A stretch of DNA of 64,000 bases from Rhodeus uyekii (GCA_037043235.1 JAWRVZ010000248.1:372001-436000), one strand, 5' to 3'; shown: positions 48,245 through 61,216, counted from the stretch's first letter. A program made the numbers and translations. The notes: generated by a model from the sequence alone, not told the origin.

Positions 48245-50794
48245 GTGGAACCCACTTATCTTGAACTCAGTTATCTCGCCAACCCAGTTATGTCGACGTT
48301 TTTGAAGTGGAACCGCCAAACTCCCTATTTTCTTAGCATTTTCTTATCGGTTATGTTGATTATTTTATGTCGCCGAACTCTGATATCTCGAGCACAAAAG
48401 AGGGACAAAGTTGCCACTTAACATCAGTTATCTCGATCCCGTGACTAATGATAGTAATGAGTTCACTGCGCATGCGCTGAGTTCGCGTTGCACGTGCATC
48501 ACGGTCTGTATGGTCGCTCACTCCAATGACGCGTCACTCACTCTTGCGGCGCAAGATGTTAAATAAACTGGTCACACGAGCTTTATAGATGGGTTTCGGA
48601 CCAGCACACTCTTCTCAAACATGTAAAGAGCAAAAGTACAAACCAGGAAAAAGAAAACTCCAACAAACATCACAAATAAAAGAAGGAAAATAGAAACAGT
48701 AGATTATGCTATATAACAGTCAGCGGTAGAGCGGCCATCTCTCTCCTCACTCAAAAACACTCTCCTCCCCATACGTCATCTTAAAGGTATATTCCCAATA
48801 TAAAGTAGCCGTTACAATCTCTGCTGTTAGTTGGTGCACATATGCCTTTTGTTGTTAGCAAACATATACAGTGTATGTACATTTTTATGGCATGCCGATG
48901 TCTTCATCAAACAAATTGCCATATTGGCTGTTGGTTATCTCGATCATCAGTTATCTCAACGCTTTTTTGCAACCCCCGAGGCCGTCGACATAACCGGGTT
49001 CCACTGTATAATATTCAGGGTTGGGTAGGTTACTTTTAAAATGTATTTCACTATAGATTACAAAATACTTGCTTTAAAAAGTAATTTGTAACGTATTTCG
49101 TTACATTACTCAAGTTTAGTAACGTAATCTAAATACTTTGAAATACTTAACACAAAAGACCATATTAACTTGATGTCCTGTTTTAAGTTTACAACCTGTA
49201 AATAAAAATGAACTCTACCCATCATAGGATTTGGTTTTCTGCTACATTTTATTTTTAACATCAGTTTTCCACAGCACTTCTAAAACAATGAGGGCAATCT
49301 TTGTGCAATCAAAGTGCTTAAATGTATCAAAATAAATTAAATATTAATTAGCTGCAATAAAACCAACAAGTGTCATTTTAATGCAACAAGAACATACTCA
49401 AAGTGCTTATCATTCATACCATTTTTCAAATTTCAGTAAACAGGAGCTTGAATTTGTAGTAGACAAAAAAACACTACAAAGAAATTAAAGCATTACATTC
49501 AATGAAATGTTTACTCTCCAACTTGAAAAAAGTGACACTCTTGTCTGTGTGCCACTGCCTTGATTTCTCCATTATTGCGTTTAATTTTTTGACGTTTCTT
49601 GACTTCATGTGTCGCAAAGCACGCAGTCAAATTTAGTCAGGATGCGTTTCACAAATTAAATATGGACACAATGAAGTTCAATGTAATTTATGACTATAGT
49701 TATCTAGCGACGCTTTTGGGAAATACACCCAGATCTATCAAATTCGTGAATAATTCATTGACAATTTTTTTGTAAACAAAACAAATTGATTCATTTAAAA
49801 AGATGGAAAAATAATAATTTGTTCACAATTCGGATAATGAACTCGCACAAAGGCGCCATTTCCTGAACATTTGTAATGAATTATTAAGGTTTAAAGTTTG
49901 TCTATTAAGTACACAAAGCCATTGGCTTTATAAAACATTATTTAACGCATGATTAATTGGATGTCAATTCTATGTTTTATTAGACCAAATTCTTATAAAT
50001 ATTAAACGTAGGCTAATGATAACCATACAAAGCTCAACGTGTGATTAAATGGGAAAATAAGGAATAAAGAAAATAATTTTCAAAGACCAAGAACAACTTA
50101 CTTCAAGATGCTTTTTCAGATTAGATGTTGAATCCTTTGAAGCCGATAGAAGTTTTGTTGCAGGTAGACATAGCTTGCATCGCACAGTGATGTTAAGTTC
50201 TTTTTCTTGTTTATAAGTAAAATTGTCTTTGAATTTCCACGAAAGAAATGCATTACGCGCTGTTTTCCTGTCCATTTTTTATGCAGATCTACACTCTCCA
50301 GCTTGCTAACTGAACAGGCTGCGCGCGCTTTTTATTTTAGACAGAGTCGGAGAATCATCAGACAGCTTGCGTTAATATTAATAAATAAATGACACTCAAA
50401 TTCAAAGTAATCACTTTGGTAATCTAAAATACTTTTTGAATGTAACTGTAATCTGATTACCATCAATTTAAAATGTAACTGTAACGAAATGCAGTTACTC
50501 AAATTTTGTATTTTAAATACGTAACGCCGTTACATGTATTTTGTTACTCCCCAACCCTGATAATATTAATGTTTGTCAAAAATGATTTAGTAACCAGTGA
50601 TTTTACACAATTATGATCTTTACAAAACAACTTTACATGATCTCTCTCTCTTTTTAGTTGCCATAAATTTGATAGTGCAGCACATTCAGGATATTCTGAA
50701 TGGTGGCTTGACCAAACGCTTGAATGGATGCCTCAACGGCCACAACACACCGCGTAAACGGCATCCCTCGGAGTCCAGCAGCAGGCCACATTGA
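40946..50794 (+). CDS. uck2: Uridine-cytidine kinase 2 (UCK2)
   Basis: Phosphorylates uridine and cytidine to UMP and CMP in pyrimidine salvage; cytosolic tetramer. Exons: 40946-41050, 45764-45923, 46483-46579, 47065-47207, 47350-47447, 47868-47916, 50658-50794; 789 nt, 262 aa (human 261). The N-terminus has the P-loop [12 protein letters not shown], split by intron 1 between Lys and Ser. Further family blocks: [72 protein letters not shown], then [20 protein letters not shown] and a short variable tail ending SSSRPH. Intron 1 is 4.7 kb and the last intron (2.7 kb) contains a pogo-like and a hAT element. Teleosts often have uck2a and uck2b; which one this is was not resolved. The 3' UTR is about 2.95 kb. 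Confidence 0.97.
41051..45763. other. uck2 intron 1
   Basis: No further exon, RNA gene or defined mobile element was recognised. The first kilobase has many CpG-containing motifs and may hold promoter-proximal regulatory sequence. The rest is AT-rich with short TG tracts (44523-44540, 44910-44920). Confidence 0.45.
46001..46226. mobile_element. 226-bp foldback element in uck2 intron 2
   Basis: Two arms of about 100 bp pair almost completely (left starts CTGAGCTGTATTATGCTCAC; right ends AATACAGCTCAG). Both carry ACACGCTTCAAT, GGGCAGCAGT and ACAAAAAGCACACA blocks, with an AT-rich loop. The RNA would form a long hairpin. Class is not assigned. Confidence 0.88.
46262..46318. repeat. (TG)n microsatellite
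   Basis: A TG run of about 50 bases, interrupted once by CGCG, 36 bases after the foldback element in uck2 intron 2. Confidence 0.9.
46617..46802. mobile_element. MITE with TTAAAGGGATAGTTCAC ends
   Basis: Left end TTAAAGGGATAGTTCACTCA and right end GGGTGAACTAACCCTTTAA are inverted repeats. The family recurs at 62332-62488 and, diverged, at 61612-61925. Internal sequence is non-coding. It is in uck2 intron 3. Confidence 0.85.
48243..49006. mobile_element. Pogo/Tigger-like non-autonomous element
   Basis: Left CAGTGGAACCCACTTATC and reverse complement of the right end, CAGTGGAACCCGGTTATG, match. Repeated AGTTATCTCG-type motifs lie near both ends. The right flank is TA. The left flank is a CA microsatellite, so the second TA is lost. 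No transposase frame was found. Same family as 1460-1575. Confidence 0.8.
49016..50559 (-). mobile_element. hAT element with BED-finger exon and perfect TSD
   Basis: Ends CAGGGTTGGGTAGGTTAC and, at the right, TTGTTACTCCCCAACCCTG are inverted repeats. The 8-bp target duplication ATAATATT is perfect (49008-49015 and 50560-50567). A minus-strand frame at 50045-50275 has the BED zinc-finger pattern CKLC ... [10 protein letters not shown], as found in the first coding exon of hAT transposases. The remaining catalytic region is absent, so it is a deletion derivative. It lies in the last intron of uck2, inserted just after the pogo-like element. Confidence 0.9.
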
Positions 50795-53760
50795 CCAGCC
50801 CTCTACCAGGACATCAGGGAATGCAGGAGAGAATGAATGTTTGAAGGATGGATGCAAGAGAAAAGGATTGCTTGTGCATTTTGTTAGTTAGCAAACACTG
50901 TATAAGAGAAAAAGAATCACAAAAAAATTCAAAGACTGCCTTTTATTTCATTCTGCTTCCTCCTTTGTTTATTTGGACTGACTACACTTGATGTTTTAGG
51001 AGATAGAAAGATAAATAGAGCTTCTAGTTCTGTGATTGTTAAAGGTCAAAATGGGTCTTTCCTCACTATTTATTTTAGTTTTTGTACCCCTTTAAGAGCA
51101 GGTTTGTTGAATAAAGGGGGATGCAGATAATTAAATATTTCATGACTACATGGTAATGAGGATTGAACCTAATTGAAAAATGTTCTTTGTTGATATTTTT
51201 TCTATCAGAAAGAACTACATTTGTAAGTTTTATTTAAATAATCTTTGTTTTTTTTGTTTTTTTGCTTATAAATCCTTTTGAGGCCCATTTTTTTATTCCT
51301 TTTTCTTGGTTGTCAGTAACAGAATAAGTTTTTAGTATTCTGACATTATTGATATGATGTCCCTCTAAGATCAGTGTTCCTTGCAGAAGGAATTTTTTTT
51401 CCTCCATTTCACTTGAACAATGCAGGCAGTGTTGCTGTCACAACAGACCTCTCAGGGTGTAGATACTACAAATGAAAACGTTAATGAAAACACTTTTGTC
51501 CTAAAAGAGAAATAACTGTATTCTACATTTCCACATTCAGTACAGAAGACATTAGAGACCACACCTCTAAAATAGAAAGGGCAGTAATCAGACTACCGGT
51601 AACTAGCAAGACTAAATTTGTTGATGTGGTCCACATATGAACTGAATTACAATTGAATTACCTTTGAGTGTGCAGTGGCCACATGCAGTGACTCAATCCT
51701 GGCACCTCTATAATATTTACAGAGATGCCAACTGATCATCATTAAGTATGGCCATATACTTTAAAACCATGTCCAGTGGTTGATTGTGCAGCGTTGCTTT
51801 GGAGTGTTTGCATGAATAGTGATCTATTTGTCAAGAGATTTATGTTCATATACTATGCACTGTATCCTTGACTCTAATAATGACTCTAAACACTCAGTTT
51901 TTGACTCTCTTTAATTAGACTTGTGAGAGATGTTTATACAAATGGAGATGCTTACTTGAAATGAATTCTTAGTCTCCTCATCCATTGCAATGTTTTTTTC
52001 CATGTTGTTTTCTTTTCTTTCTTTCTTTCTTGGTCAGTTTTTAAACTAATCTAACCACTATTTAACCTGTGTTGTGACTTCATAGATGCCTAGGCTACCC
52101 ATAATATTTACACCATAATGCCACTTTGGTCAGTCTTTGACAAACTCACCAAAGAGTAAATTTTGTGTTTTTCAGCATGTTTTCATAATTCAACTGGTTT
52201 AATTTTCATATGCAATGCATATTTTCCCATGTAACTCAGTTTTCATTACCTACCACTAAAGAAAAAAACACTTCATGGCACTCATAGAGATGTGAACCTG
52301 AACAATCCAACCTTTAAACCCCATCTATCTTCCCTTTAAGCTTGAAATTTTTCACTTAATATTTTTTTAATCATTGCTCTACATACTATTCTTATTCAAC
52401 TTCTTTTAAAACATTTTATTTATTCTTTCACATTGCTGCTACTATACAGGGTGACTCATCTACAATTGTATGTAAAACAAATCTAAATGACCCATTATTG
52501 AATGATGTGAATATTTATTTGATTGAATATGATCGTTTCACTTAGATGTAATTTAAACATCAGGTTATTACATATAATCAGTCATCATGTAAATCTGGGT
52601 CAGATGCAAAAAAACTCATTTAGCTGTCAAAGGGGTTTGTTACCCCCAGGCCAAATTTACATAAGCTATTATAAATATTTTGTTGATTTTTGGGCCTTGG
52701 TCTCATTTAGGTATTAAATGTACGATTCAATCAGCATGGTCATGAATTAATTTGAATTTTTTTACTAGATGCTTCTCAAGAACCTGTTTGAAACCTCTGC
52801 AACAAATTTTGTGCCATCATAACACTTTTGCATGTGAAATTACAGACTGTTCCTATTTTTTTTTTTATTTTTTTTTACATTAGCTAAATATTGTAAATAT
52901 TACTTTTCTAAACAACACTTGGTTACTCAAACATCCAGGCTGTTAAACAGCTATATTAATACCTCTCATCAGGGTTTTGATATATTAGCACAGATTTAAA
53001 CACCAGCTTTTAAAAATGCAGTACACCTTATGAACAATTATTTTCACTCAACCACACAGTTCATCCCTGAATAAAATCATGATTTTATCTTATCATCTTA
53101 CCAACTTGCACACCCAGTGTGTTATCCTACTTGACTGAAGATTATGCAAATACAATATTGGTTTTACTGAAATTGTGGGATTCCAAAGATTTAAGCTGTT
53201 GTCATTGTTTAATGTGCAATCAATTAGTTGACTCCCACTCTACTGTCTGTGATTATAGCAAATACAGATTTTACCAGAAAATGTGAACTATTTATATTGA
53301 CACTTGAAAGAAATCCTAGTCTGGAACAGGTTGTCTTGTTGTGAAGAAGAGTGACTTTGGAAGGGATTCAAAACAATGGTGTTCTGCATGATGTATCATA
53401 CGCCTATATGTTCAATTATTGATGCCTTTGAGTTTGGTGCTTGCTAAAGGGGTTCAAAATACAAAAAAGCCAAAACCATAGCAAAACTGGAAGACTGCAT
53501 GCTTTTGTTGTTAGACCAAATAGAACTACAGTTGCAAGGCTTTCAAATAACATTTCTGTAACATTGCAATGAGTATTTAAAAAACTATATTGACATGTTA
53601 CTCTTGAAACTGGAAAATGGACTTCTTCCCTTTTTAAGTATATCTGTGGTTTAATAAATTCACCTTAACTGTATCATCATGTAAATCTGTAAACAACAGC
53701 AGAAGTTGTATGAGAAACTGGTTGACAGCAAAGCTGAATAAAAAAGTTTTTGTACCCATG
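50795..53760 (+). other. uck2 3' UTR
   Basis: No coding frame or repeat element interrupts the 2.95 kb between the stop at 50792-50794 and AATAAA at 53737-53742. It is AT-rich with long T runs. The polyA assignment is inferred. Confidence 0.6.
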
Positions 53761-54153
53761 TTCATTGCCTCAATTCAACACACAGCCACCTTAGTGTTGT
53801 AGTTACATTTGCTTGCATCAGAGAGAAAAAGACTTTAAAGGGTAAATCCCTCTCTTTTAAGAACTTTATTGCAAGCTGGACAGAATTACACAATGGTTTA
53901 GATTAGAACAAAGATAACATGAAAGAATACAGCAACAGTGGGTTCATGGGGGTCATGTTGTGCTTTTGGTGAACCATATTAGGCCCAGTTGCAGCATCAT
54001 CATTGTGCGACCGGTGCGTGACGTCACACCGCGACCTGCTCTACGCATGCGATTCCTCATTGGTCGTTGAAGCTAAAGCGTTTCATTGAAGGAAGAGTGT
54101 CCGTGTGCTAATTTAGAGATATATATATCTTTACTTAAAATCTGTGCACAGTT
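53761..54153 (+). promoter_or_regulatory. magoh promoter and 5' UTR
   Basis: Between the presumed uck2 3' end and the magoh ATG. The last 160 bases are GC-rich with CpG motifs (GTGCGTGACGTCACACCGCG, a CRE-like TGACGTCA at about 54019). A short TA tract precedes the ATG. Same orientation as uck2, so the gap is tight. Confidence 0.5.
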
Positions 54154-55399
54154 ATGTCCACGAGTGACTTTTATTTGAGGTACTATGTGGGCCATAAAGG
54201 TAAATTTGGCCACGAATTTCTGGAATTTGAATTCAGACCGGACGGTAAGCGAGGCGCCAACTTTAGCTTGCTAAAATGCTAACAGCCTTTCTTTTGAAAT
54301 CTGTGCTTGCTTTCATACCATGCAGATAACCTTTTTAGCTGCTTAAACGTTTTTTACTTGTTAATTTATGCGTATTAATGGCGAACTAAGGGGGAGGGGT
54401 TGTTTGTGTAGTAAAACATGAACATGTTGAACAACATGAAGTGCTTAAAACCAGCAAGTGTGTTATCCTGAGTTTAAGTAGTTTAACTTTGTGTCTGGTG
54501 ATACATTGTTGTTTATTCTCATGAGTAGTTTTCATATAATATTAATATAAAAATATCGTTTTTTTTTTACTCAGGCAAGCTGAGATATGCAAACAACAGT
54601 AACTACAAGAACGACGTCATGATCCGAAAAGAGGTAAAGTCAGCTGCGTGATGACGTAACGCATACAAGATTAGGCCATTTGCAGCTTGTTGAAAAGTTG
54701 AGGCTGTGTAATGGAGGAGATTTTCCCTCTTTCAGGCTTATGTTCATAAAAGTGTGATGGAAGAGTTGAAGAGAATCATCGACGACAGTGAGATCACAAA
54801 AGAAGACGATGCCTTGTGGCCCCCTCCGGACAGGGTCGGCCGACAGGTTTGTAGGAACATATTTTGCTATTTCTTTACGTTTCCTCTGGTCACCATGTGA
54901 GGTGTTATACTAACCTTCCTAATTGCTCATAGGAACTGGAGATTGTCATTGGAGATGAACACATTTCATTCACAACCTCCAAAATTGGGTCTCTTATTGA
55001 TGTCAACCAGTCCAAGTAAGTATATTTCATGCATGGACTCTCTAGTTCATAAACAATCTCCTCTTGTTCTATAAACTAGACTGCATTTTCACATCCGCAC
55101 TAGTGTCTTAATCTTATACCTGGAATTGCATTACCACAAATGATTTATTGTAATGGAGTTCTATTCTGATTAGATTTTCTAGTGTTATTAATGTCAGTAT
55201 TGCTTTCCCCTTTCTATTCTCAAGCGATGCCTGATTTTGCAGTTTCACTGTTTATGATGTGTATTTACAAGATTCTGCTCATTTGTTCTTGTTCTTCAGG
55301 GATCCAGAGGGACTCAGAGTCTTCTATTACCTGGTGCAGGATCTTAAATGCCTTGTATTCAGTCTCATCGGCCTCCACTTCAAAATCAAGCCCATCTAA
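54154..55399 (+). CDS. magoh: Mago nashi homolog (exon junction complex)
   Basis: Core exon junction complex protein: with RBM8A (Y14) it locks EIF4A3 on spliced mRNA and takes part in nonsense-mediated decay and RNA localisation. Exons: 54154-54244, 54575-54633, 54736-54846, 54933-55015, 55300-55399; 444 nt, 147 aa, the family's usual length. It begins [20 protein letters not shown], continues with [36 protein letters not shown] and [20 protein letters not shown], and ends GLHFKIKPI. This is essentially identical to other vertebrate Mago proteins. AATAAA at about 55505 lies about 105 bases after the stop. Confidence 0.98.
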
Positions 55400-55639
55400 C
55401 TGCTCAGTTGCTTTTATTCCAGATGAAAGTAGTATTTTAGTTTGTTTGACTTTAAGCTATTTTCAACATTTGTATATTGCTTGGTCTTTCTGTTTGTTTT
55501 TTTAAATAAAAATTTGTTCAACTGTTGTTGTGCTTCATCTTTCTTAAATGTGCAAAATATCCTTTCCACATAAATGGTGATTGTGGAAGTAAGAGAGAGC
55601 TGAATCAAAATAAGACTCAGTATGTACATTACTGATCAA

Positions 55640-56040
55640 AAATGTTTTAAGGTTTTGAAAAATCCTTTTTGTTTACCAAGGCTGCATTTATTTGATTAAT
55701 ACAACAATAATAATTGTGTATTTTAAAATGTAATTATTCCTGTGATGATAAAGCTGAATTTTCAGCATCCATCTTCAGTGTCACATCTTAAAATCTCAAA
55801 ATGATTCTTTACTGATTTGCAACTCAGGAACAATTTCTTATGATCAAATTAATGCTGAAATCTGCTGTTTTGCTAATTCTTTTTCACAATTCTGATGAAT
55901 ACAAAGTTAAGAGCACCATTTAATTGAAACATTGTTTTAAACGATATAGTAGTCTTTATCACTTCAATGCAACCTTGTGTATAAATATTTCTTTCCAAAA
56001 ACATCTTATTGACCCCAAACCTTTGAATGAGACACGTAAA
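55640..56040. repeat. Interspersed repeat between magoh and cpt2
   Basis: Tracts such as AAGGCTGCATTTATTTGATT, AAAGCTGAATTTTCAGCATC and TCTTCAGTGTCACAT resemble a repeat very common in carp-like fishes, and overlap the family at 4545-4715. No frame. The family name is not claimed. Confidence 0.6.
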
Positions 56041-56535
56041 CATACATTTGTGACTGAACTATTTAATTCTGCATGTATTTTATTAAGATTTGTTACAATA
56101 TTTACAATCACAGTACTCATAATATTCCATGTTCTTAAATATTATAAGGCACAGGACAGGTCTTTTCGTTATTTGTATGCTACACTGATTCAGTATTTTT
56201 GAAAAATGAACAAAAAATAATTAAACATAAGGCAGAATTCTACAGTCCAAGAAAATAAAGAGTCAGATGCCTGACATTTAATAAAATGAACATTGGATTC
56301 AAAAAAATTAGGACAAAAATCGCCCATACCCCACAACCAATAATCGGTTTTGCCTTTGGATAAATCACTCTAGCATGAGTTAATATCAATTTGTCTATCC
56401 ACAGTGCAAAGCTTATTAGTTCTGCCCTCAACCTACAGACTTAACATTCCTGATCTAATAAAAGCAAAACAAATGCACTACATGTGCTAGTCCATGTCAA
56501 GTGCTTTAATAAACTTCTAAATATTAAATGCCCTT

Positions 56536-59500
56536 TCAATTAATTGGTTTTCCATCAAGGACTGTGAAAATGTCTTCCAAGGATTTGTGAACGCACTTAA
56601 GGAACTCATGAACATTTCTGGCAGGGTAGCTGGACACATTGCATCCGATCCATTCATCATGAACACCATAGCCCACTCCGAAACCATCAGGCACCACAGG
56701 AGCAAACCCTCCCAGACTGACCGCAGGGCTGGTGAGAGTACTGGTGGACAGGATGTTGTGGTTTATGGCAGCATATGCTGGATCCTGGTACAGACTGGGC
56801 AGTGCCATTCCTTTCGAATTAGCCAGGTAGCGCATGGCGAAAAGATGGCGATCAAACCCTTGACCTAGATAAAAATACAAAAACGAGTGTGAAATAAAAA
56901 ATCTAATTTTGATACCAAAACCCCTTTTATTCACTATCATTTTGTTCCAAACCTATGACTTAATTTCTTCTGTGGGATGCAAAAGAAAATATTTTGAAAA
57001 AATGTATTTTTTGTCCATACAATGGAAGTCAATGGGGTCTAATGTTGTTTTGAATCATAATAACTTTCATTATATGTACAAAAATATCTTATTTTGTATT
57101 CCAGAGAAGAAAGAGTCAGACTGGTTTAGAACGAGTAAATGATGACAGAATATTTCGTTTTATCCCTTTAACTTGCTCAAAACTGGTTAAAATACAAAAT
57201 TGTCTTGCTAACAATAGGTTTTTGTCTCCTAAAAATTTTTTTTTTTAAAATCACAAGACTGTGATTATAAATATGACTGACAGGTGCTGCCCTCACCCAT
57301 GGCCGCTTCTTTTGTGAGTTGCCCGTGATATTTGGAGCATTCATTCAACAGCCCCTGTAACTGCTCCACCGTGTGCTGTCCGGGCTGCTGGACGAAGGCC
57401 TTGGCACAGCGCATTGTGTGGATGCTAGCAGGACGGATGGTTTCTGTGCGACCGTGTTTAAAGGCAGCGGTGCTACAGGACTCATATGTGGCGACAGTCT
57501 GGCCATGCTGTCGTAGGAAGCCCATCTGGAAAGCAAGCTGGGCGATGGCATCTGGGCTCAGCTTCTTCTTCTTAAGCTGCTCCTTTCCACCCTTCTTGAA
57601 CTCCATGGCGTCGATGGTGAGCTTTGACACGGCAGCATGGAAGTTCTCTTTGGCTTTTGTGATTCCAGCTTTTAACTCTTCATCAAGTTTGAACTCTAAA
57701 CGCCGCACGGCAGAGGCAGAGTCCAGGGATGCAGGCTGGGAGCCAGGGCCGACCAGAGGCTTCTCTGTGGTGTCCTTGAAGACTTCATTCTGGAACCGGA
57801 GAACGGCCACGCCATCACCCCAAGAGTGCTCAAAATTGATGGCCGCCTGTCCGTCCTTAGCCAAGATGACACTGAAGGACTTGTCATACCAGCGGTTGCA
57901 GCCGTCTCCATGAAGCATGTTGTGTGAGATGTGAATATGGTCTCTCATCACCTCCTCATCCAGGCAGAGGCAAAACAAAGCGGTGTCTACTAACTGCAGA
58001 GCTTCACCATTTCCAGCATCCAGTAGTTTTTGTCTAAAGCCTGCCCATGTGTCTCTATTCTCACTGGTTAGAACACCCAATGGGAAGGAAGGAGCTTGTG
58101 TGGGATCTGTCAGGATGTATTTCAGATGAGCATGAACCTCAGCAGGCTTTATCAGATTGCCATCCCGATCCAGCGCATCAAACACATATAGGTTGCCTCG
58201 TCTAATTACGAGCAAGTGGCGGCCCTTGTTGTCTGTGAGGAGCTCATCGCGTTTGTATTTGGGTATACGTGTGGAGTTAAAGAGACGAAAGTACTGGGAC
58301 ATATCCAGAGGGTAGGCGTTCAACATGTAGGCTCCAAACCATGAGATTGAGGGGGGCACCCATCGGATCAACCTTTTGAAACTATCGGTGTCACTTTTGG
58401 CGGGATTAAGGTGAAACACCTCTGGCTCGAGTAAACCAGCACGAAGGGTCTTCATGAACCGGACGGCTGAGCACACCATGTTGGTGGCTCGCACAAGTTG
58501 GTCATTATACTCGGGTTTGGGGTCAGGGTTAAAGGACATGAAGGGGTTAAAGTTGAGCACAACAGACTCCCGAGCAGACAAGTACATGTCAAACCATGGA
58601 GCTGCAAGGCAAAAAGGAGAAATTCACTGATGATGTTACAATAAAAATTTTTTTGAATTGTTATTATGTGATATATACTATATCCCACCTGATATATAGC
58701 TGGTGTGTTTGTTGTTCTTGTCTAAGGCCACAAGTTCCTCATGTAACTGCTTCCCTGCACCACTCTGGAAATCATGTGCTACTTTCTCTGTATTACTGTT
58801 GGATTTCAAGGGAACAGAAACAGGCAGAAAATATCAGGCAAGTTATTTCAGATATGAAACTAATAAATAGATACAGTTAGCTTTGGCTTACTACCTGTAC
58901 TGCTCATCATTTAGCAGGGGTCTTTGAGCTGCCAAGTATCTCCGTATCGTATCCTCCAATTTTGGGACTGGTAACCTGTAAATATCATGTAAAATTGATA
59001 TATTTTGGGAAACGCATTCAAAGAAATGCATTTCATATAATTTTGTATTCAAAATGTTGGGGTCTGTAAGATTTATTAATACTTTTATTCAGAGCGGATG
59101 CATTAAACTGATCAAAACAAAGACTTGTACACCGCACCAAATTCTGAAAAATGTATTTTGTTTCGACAAATATTTTAAGCAGCACAACAGTAAAAAAATA
59201 AAGTAACAATAATACAAATAAATAAATCACAAAATCACTGTAAAATAGGCCTTGGTGAGCATAAGAAACCACACTTTTTACCAGTAGTGTATACAGCATC
59301 ACAAGCTCAAGACAATTTCCCTTCAAGGACATTTCTTTCAATTAAACAGAATTCATTATGAACAAATGCAATTCTACCTCTACAATGTAACAGGGACCGA
59401 TGCTGAGGGAACGAAAATTGAGGCAAGGGGGGCATATTTACGCGTGACACCGTGTTCCCATCCCCTTGTAGTCTAAGCATAGACTTTGCCCTTTCACCTA

Positions 59501-59848
59501 CTTTCACATACATATCATATAAAACTGTCGTATATAAATGTTTTAATCATAATATTTCCAAGTAAAAATCTGATTCAATATCAAAGCACAGCGTCACAGA
59601 AATCAATTCTCTGACGTGGTTTATATTTGTTTTTATGTATGTGATTTTTATATTTCCTACCTTGGTAAACTCTTCTGGTAATGCATGGTCGGGACGACAC
59701 TTCTGTGTAAATACTCAATCCCAGCTCCATCCTCACTGCTGTATTTACGCTGAGTGCTCGTTAGAACTGACAAGGCAGGGTTATTCCTTAACAGGTTTAA
59801 TTTACTCAATGCTGAATTGTATTGCGTAGAGAGCAATCCTGCCATCAT
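56536..59848 (-). CDS. cpt2: Carnitine O-palmitoyltransferase 2, mitochondrial (CPT2)
   Basis: Inner-membrane enzyme of the matrix side that turns acylcarnitine back into acyl-CoA, the last step of the carnitine shuttle. Exons (minus): 59661-59848, 58895-58975, 58689-58795, 57297-58601, 56536-56864; 2010 nt, 669 aa (human 658). The N-terminus, MMAGLLSTQYNSALSKLNLL onward, is basic/hydroxylated and fits a mitochondrial presequence. Then YLHRSVVPTMHYQKSLPRLP, PWFDMYLSARESVVLNFNPF, the catalytic His in NFEHSWGDGVAVLRF, the STSTL substrate motif and SLGGFAPVVPDGFGVGYG. The large fourth exon of 1.3 kb is typical of CPT2. The head faces porcn. Two ATGs start the frame; the first is used. Confidence 0.97.
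56940..57165. repeat. Interspersed repeat in the last cpt2 intron
   Basis: Tracts such as GTTCCAAACCTATGAC, TTTGTCCATACAATGGAAGTC and the end TGATGACAGAAT are characteristic of a fish MITE-like repeat related to the TTAAAGGG... family. It is non-coding. Confidence 0.55.
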
Positions 59849-60537
59849 GGAACTTGTAGTTTAATTAATTATTAATTTGTGAATTGCCTGGTTTTCTTAA
59901 CTCAACTTAAATTCCAAACCTTCTACAAGCTACCAGCTCACTGAATGCAGGGTGTCTGACAGATCCTGTAGCTTTCGGTACAGCCAACAATAATTAGCTA
60001 CATGTGCTCGCTTAAAGTTCATAGGAAATATTTCAACAAAACTTACTAAAGTGCCGGCTCTGTTAGGATAATTTGTACTAACGGCTTCACAATAATAATA
60101 ATAAAAAATCCGATTTTAATATTTAATTAATTACTTCCGCCTCACCAACTGTCTTGATTTTCACAATAAAAGTCCTAATCTTTGTAAACCGGCCATCAAC
60201 ACACACACACACACACACAAAATATGTAGGCTGATAAACCGTACATCTCATTATTAAATAGCTTTTTTATTGGAACTGTCTCACAAAAACGTAAAATATT
60301 TCCTCAGAAATAATGTATAACGTTTAAATATATATCTTAATAAAGTACATTTAAACCTAATCCGCCAAAAATATTCTTAGTTCATATCGAGTATGTATTA
60401 TATTCCCACATGTATTGAATAAATCTCAGGCTGTCAAAGCTTGAGATCACAAGCCCCGCACTTTTTGTCCTGATTGGTTCAGCCACAGATGCGCAGTAAT
60501 CTGATTGGTCACCGGGTCTCTTTGGGACTCTGTAATC
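59849..60537. promoter_or_regulatory. Probable bidirectional promoter region, cpt2/porcn
   Basis: cpt2 (minus) starts at 59848 and the first possible porcn-side exon is at 60541, so the two genes are head to head. An inverted CCAAT (ATTGG at 60473) and CCAATCAGATTACTG-type inverse motifs (TGATTGG at about 60501) lie at 60470-60510. A CA tract is at 60200-60218. Transcription starts are inferred. Confidence 0.5.
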
Positions 60538-60540
60538 ATG

Positions 60541-60618
60541 AACGACGGACAGCATCAATGGGAACCAACCATCAACCACATCAGGCGCATTGCCAGCATC
60601 ATCTGGACCGATTGTGCT
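60541..60618 (+). other. Candidate 5' exon upstream of porcn
   Basis: An ATG-initiated frame (ATG 60538-60540; MNDGQHQWEPTINHIRRIAS) ends at a good donor GTAAGA (60619). Joined to the porcn coding exon (acceptor TTTTCTTAG, exon from 61427) the frame does not match porcn but runs across its start for some 50 codons. It may be a 5' UTR exon carrying an overlapping upstream ORF. I do not recognise the peptide. Confidence 0.4.
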
Positions 60619-61151
60619 GTAAGAAGCGCGACATAATTCTCCCTATTTAGATTATAAATGATACCGTAAATGTATCATAATAAATGATACCGAAAATGAT
60701 ACCGCTTTATTCTAAATGGAAATTTTACTATATAATATAAGATAATGTATACAAAACTTGACGTTTTAAAGACCCAGAGACGAATTCCTATTGCTTTTTG
60801 AGTTGATAGTGGGGGTGAAATGTTCATCCTCATCCTCCGCTGTCGCGCTCTGTAACGAATTGAACAATTCAGTAATTATCATTCCCATTTGGAGGATATA
60901 TACCTGACGTTGATTTTACAAATAGCTCGCATTTCGTGCGTCCAGACCGTGCGTGCTTTTTGCATTGCGGTGTAAGGGTATTTAACATCTTGCAGAGGTA
61001 AGATTATTTGGATATCGCATGACATTTGGATGTAATAACACATATATTCAGAATACCAATAATACGTTTTTTCCCCTCTTTCTGATGAGAATAGATTTCT
61101 ATAGTGGAATTTCAAGATAATTAAATCTATTTCTAAAAGCTGCTGCAATCA

Positions 61152-61157
<6 letters not shown>

Positions 61158-61216
<59 letters not shown>
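61158..61216. repeat. (TA)n microsatellite
   Basis: A pure TA run of nearly 60 bases in the presumed first intron of porcn. Confidence 0.95.

Noticed and set aside
57332..57913. 193-codon plus-strand frame
   Set aside because: It is antisense to the large coding exon of cpt2, whose minus-strand frame carries the HSWGDG catalytic motif.
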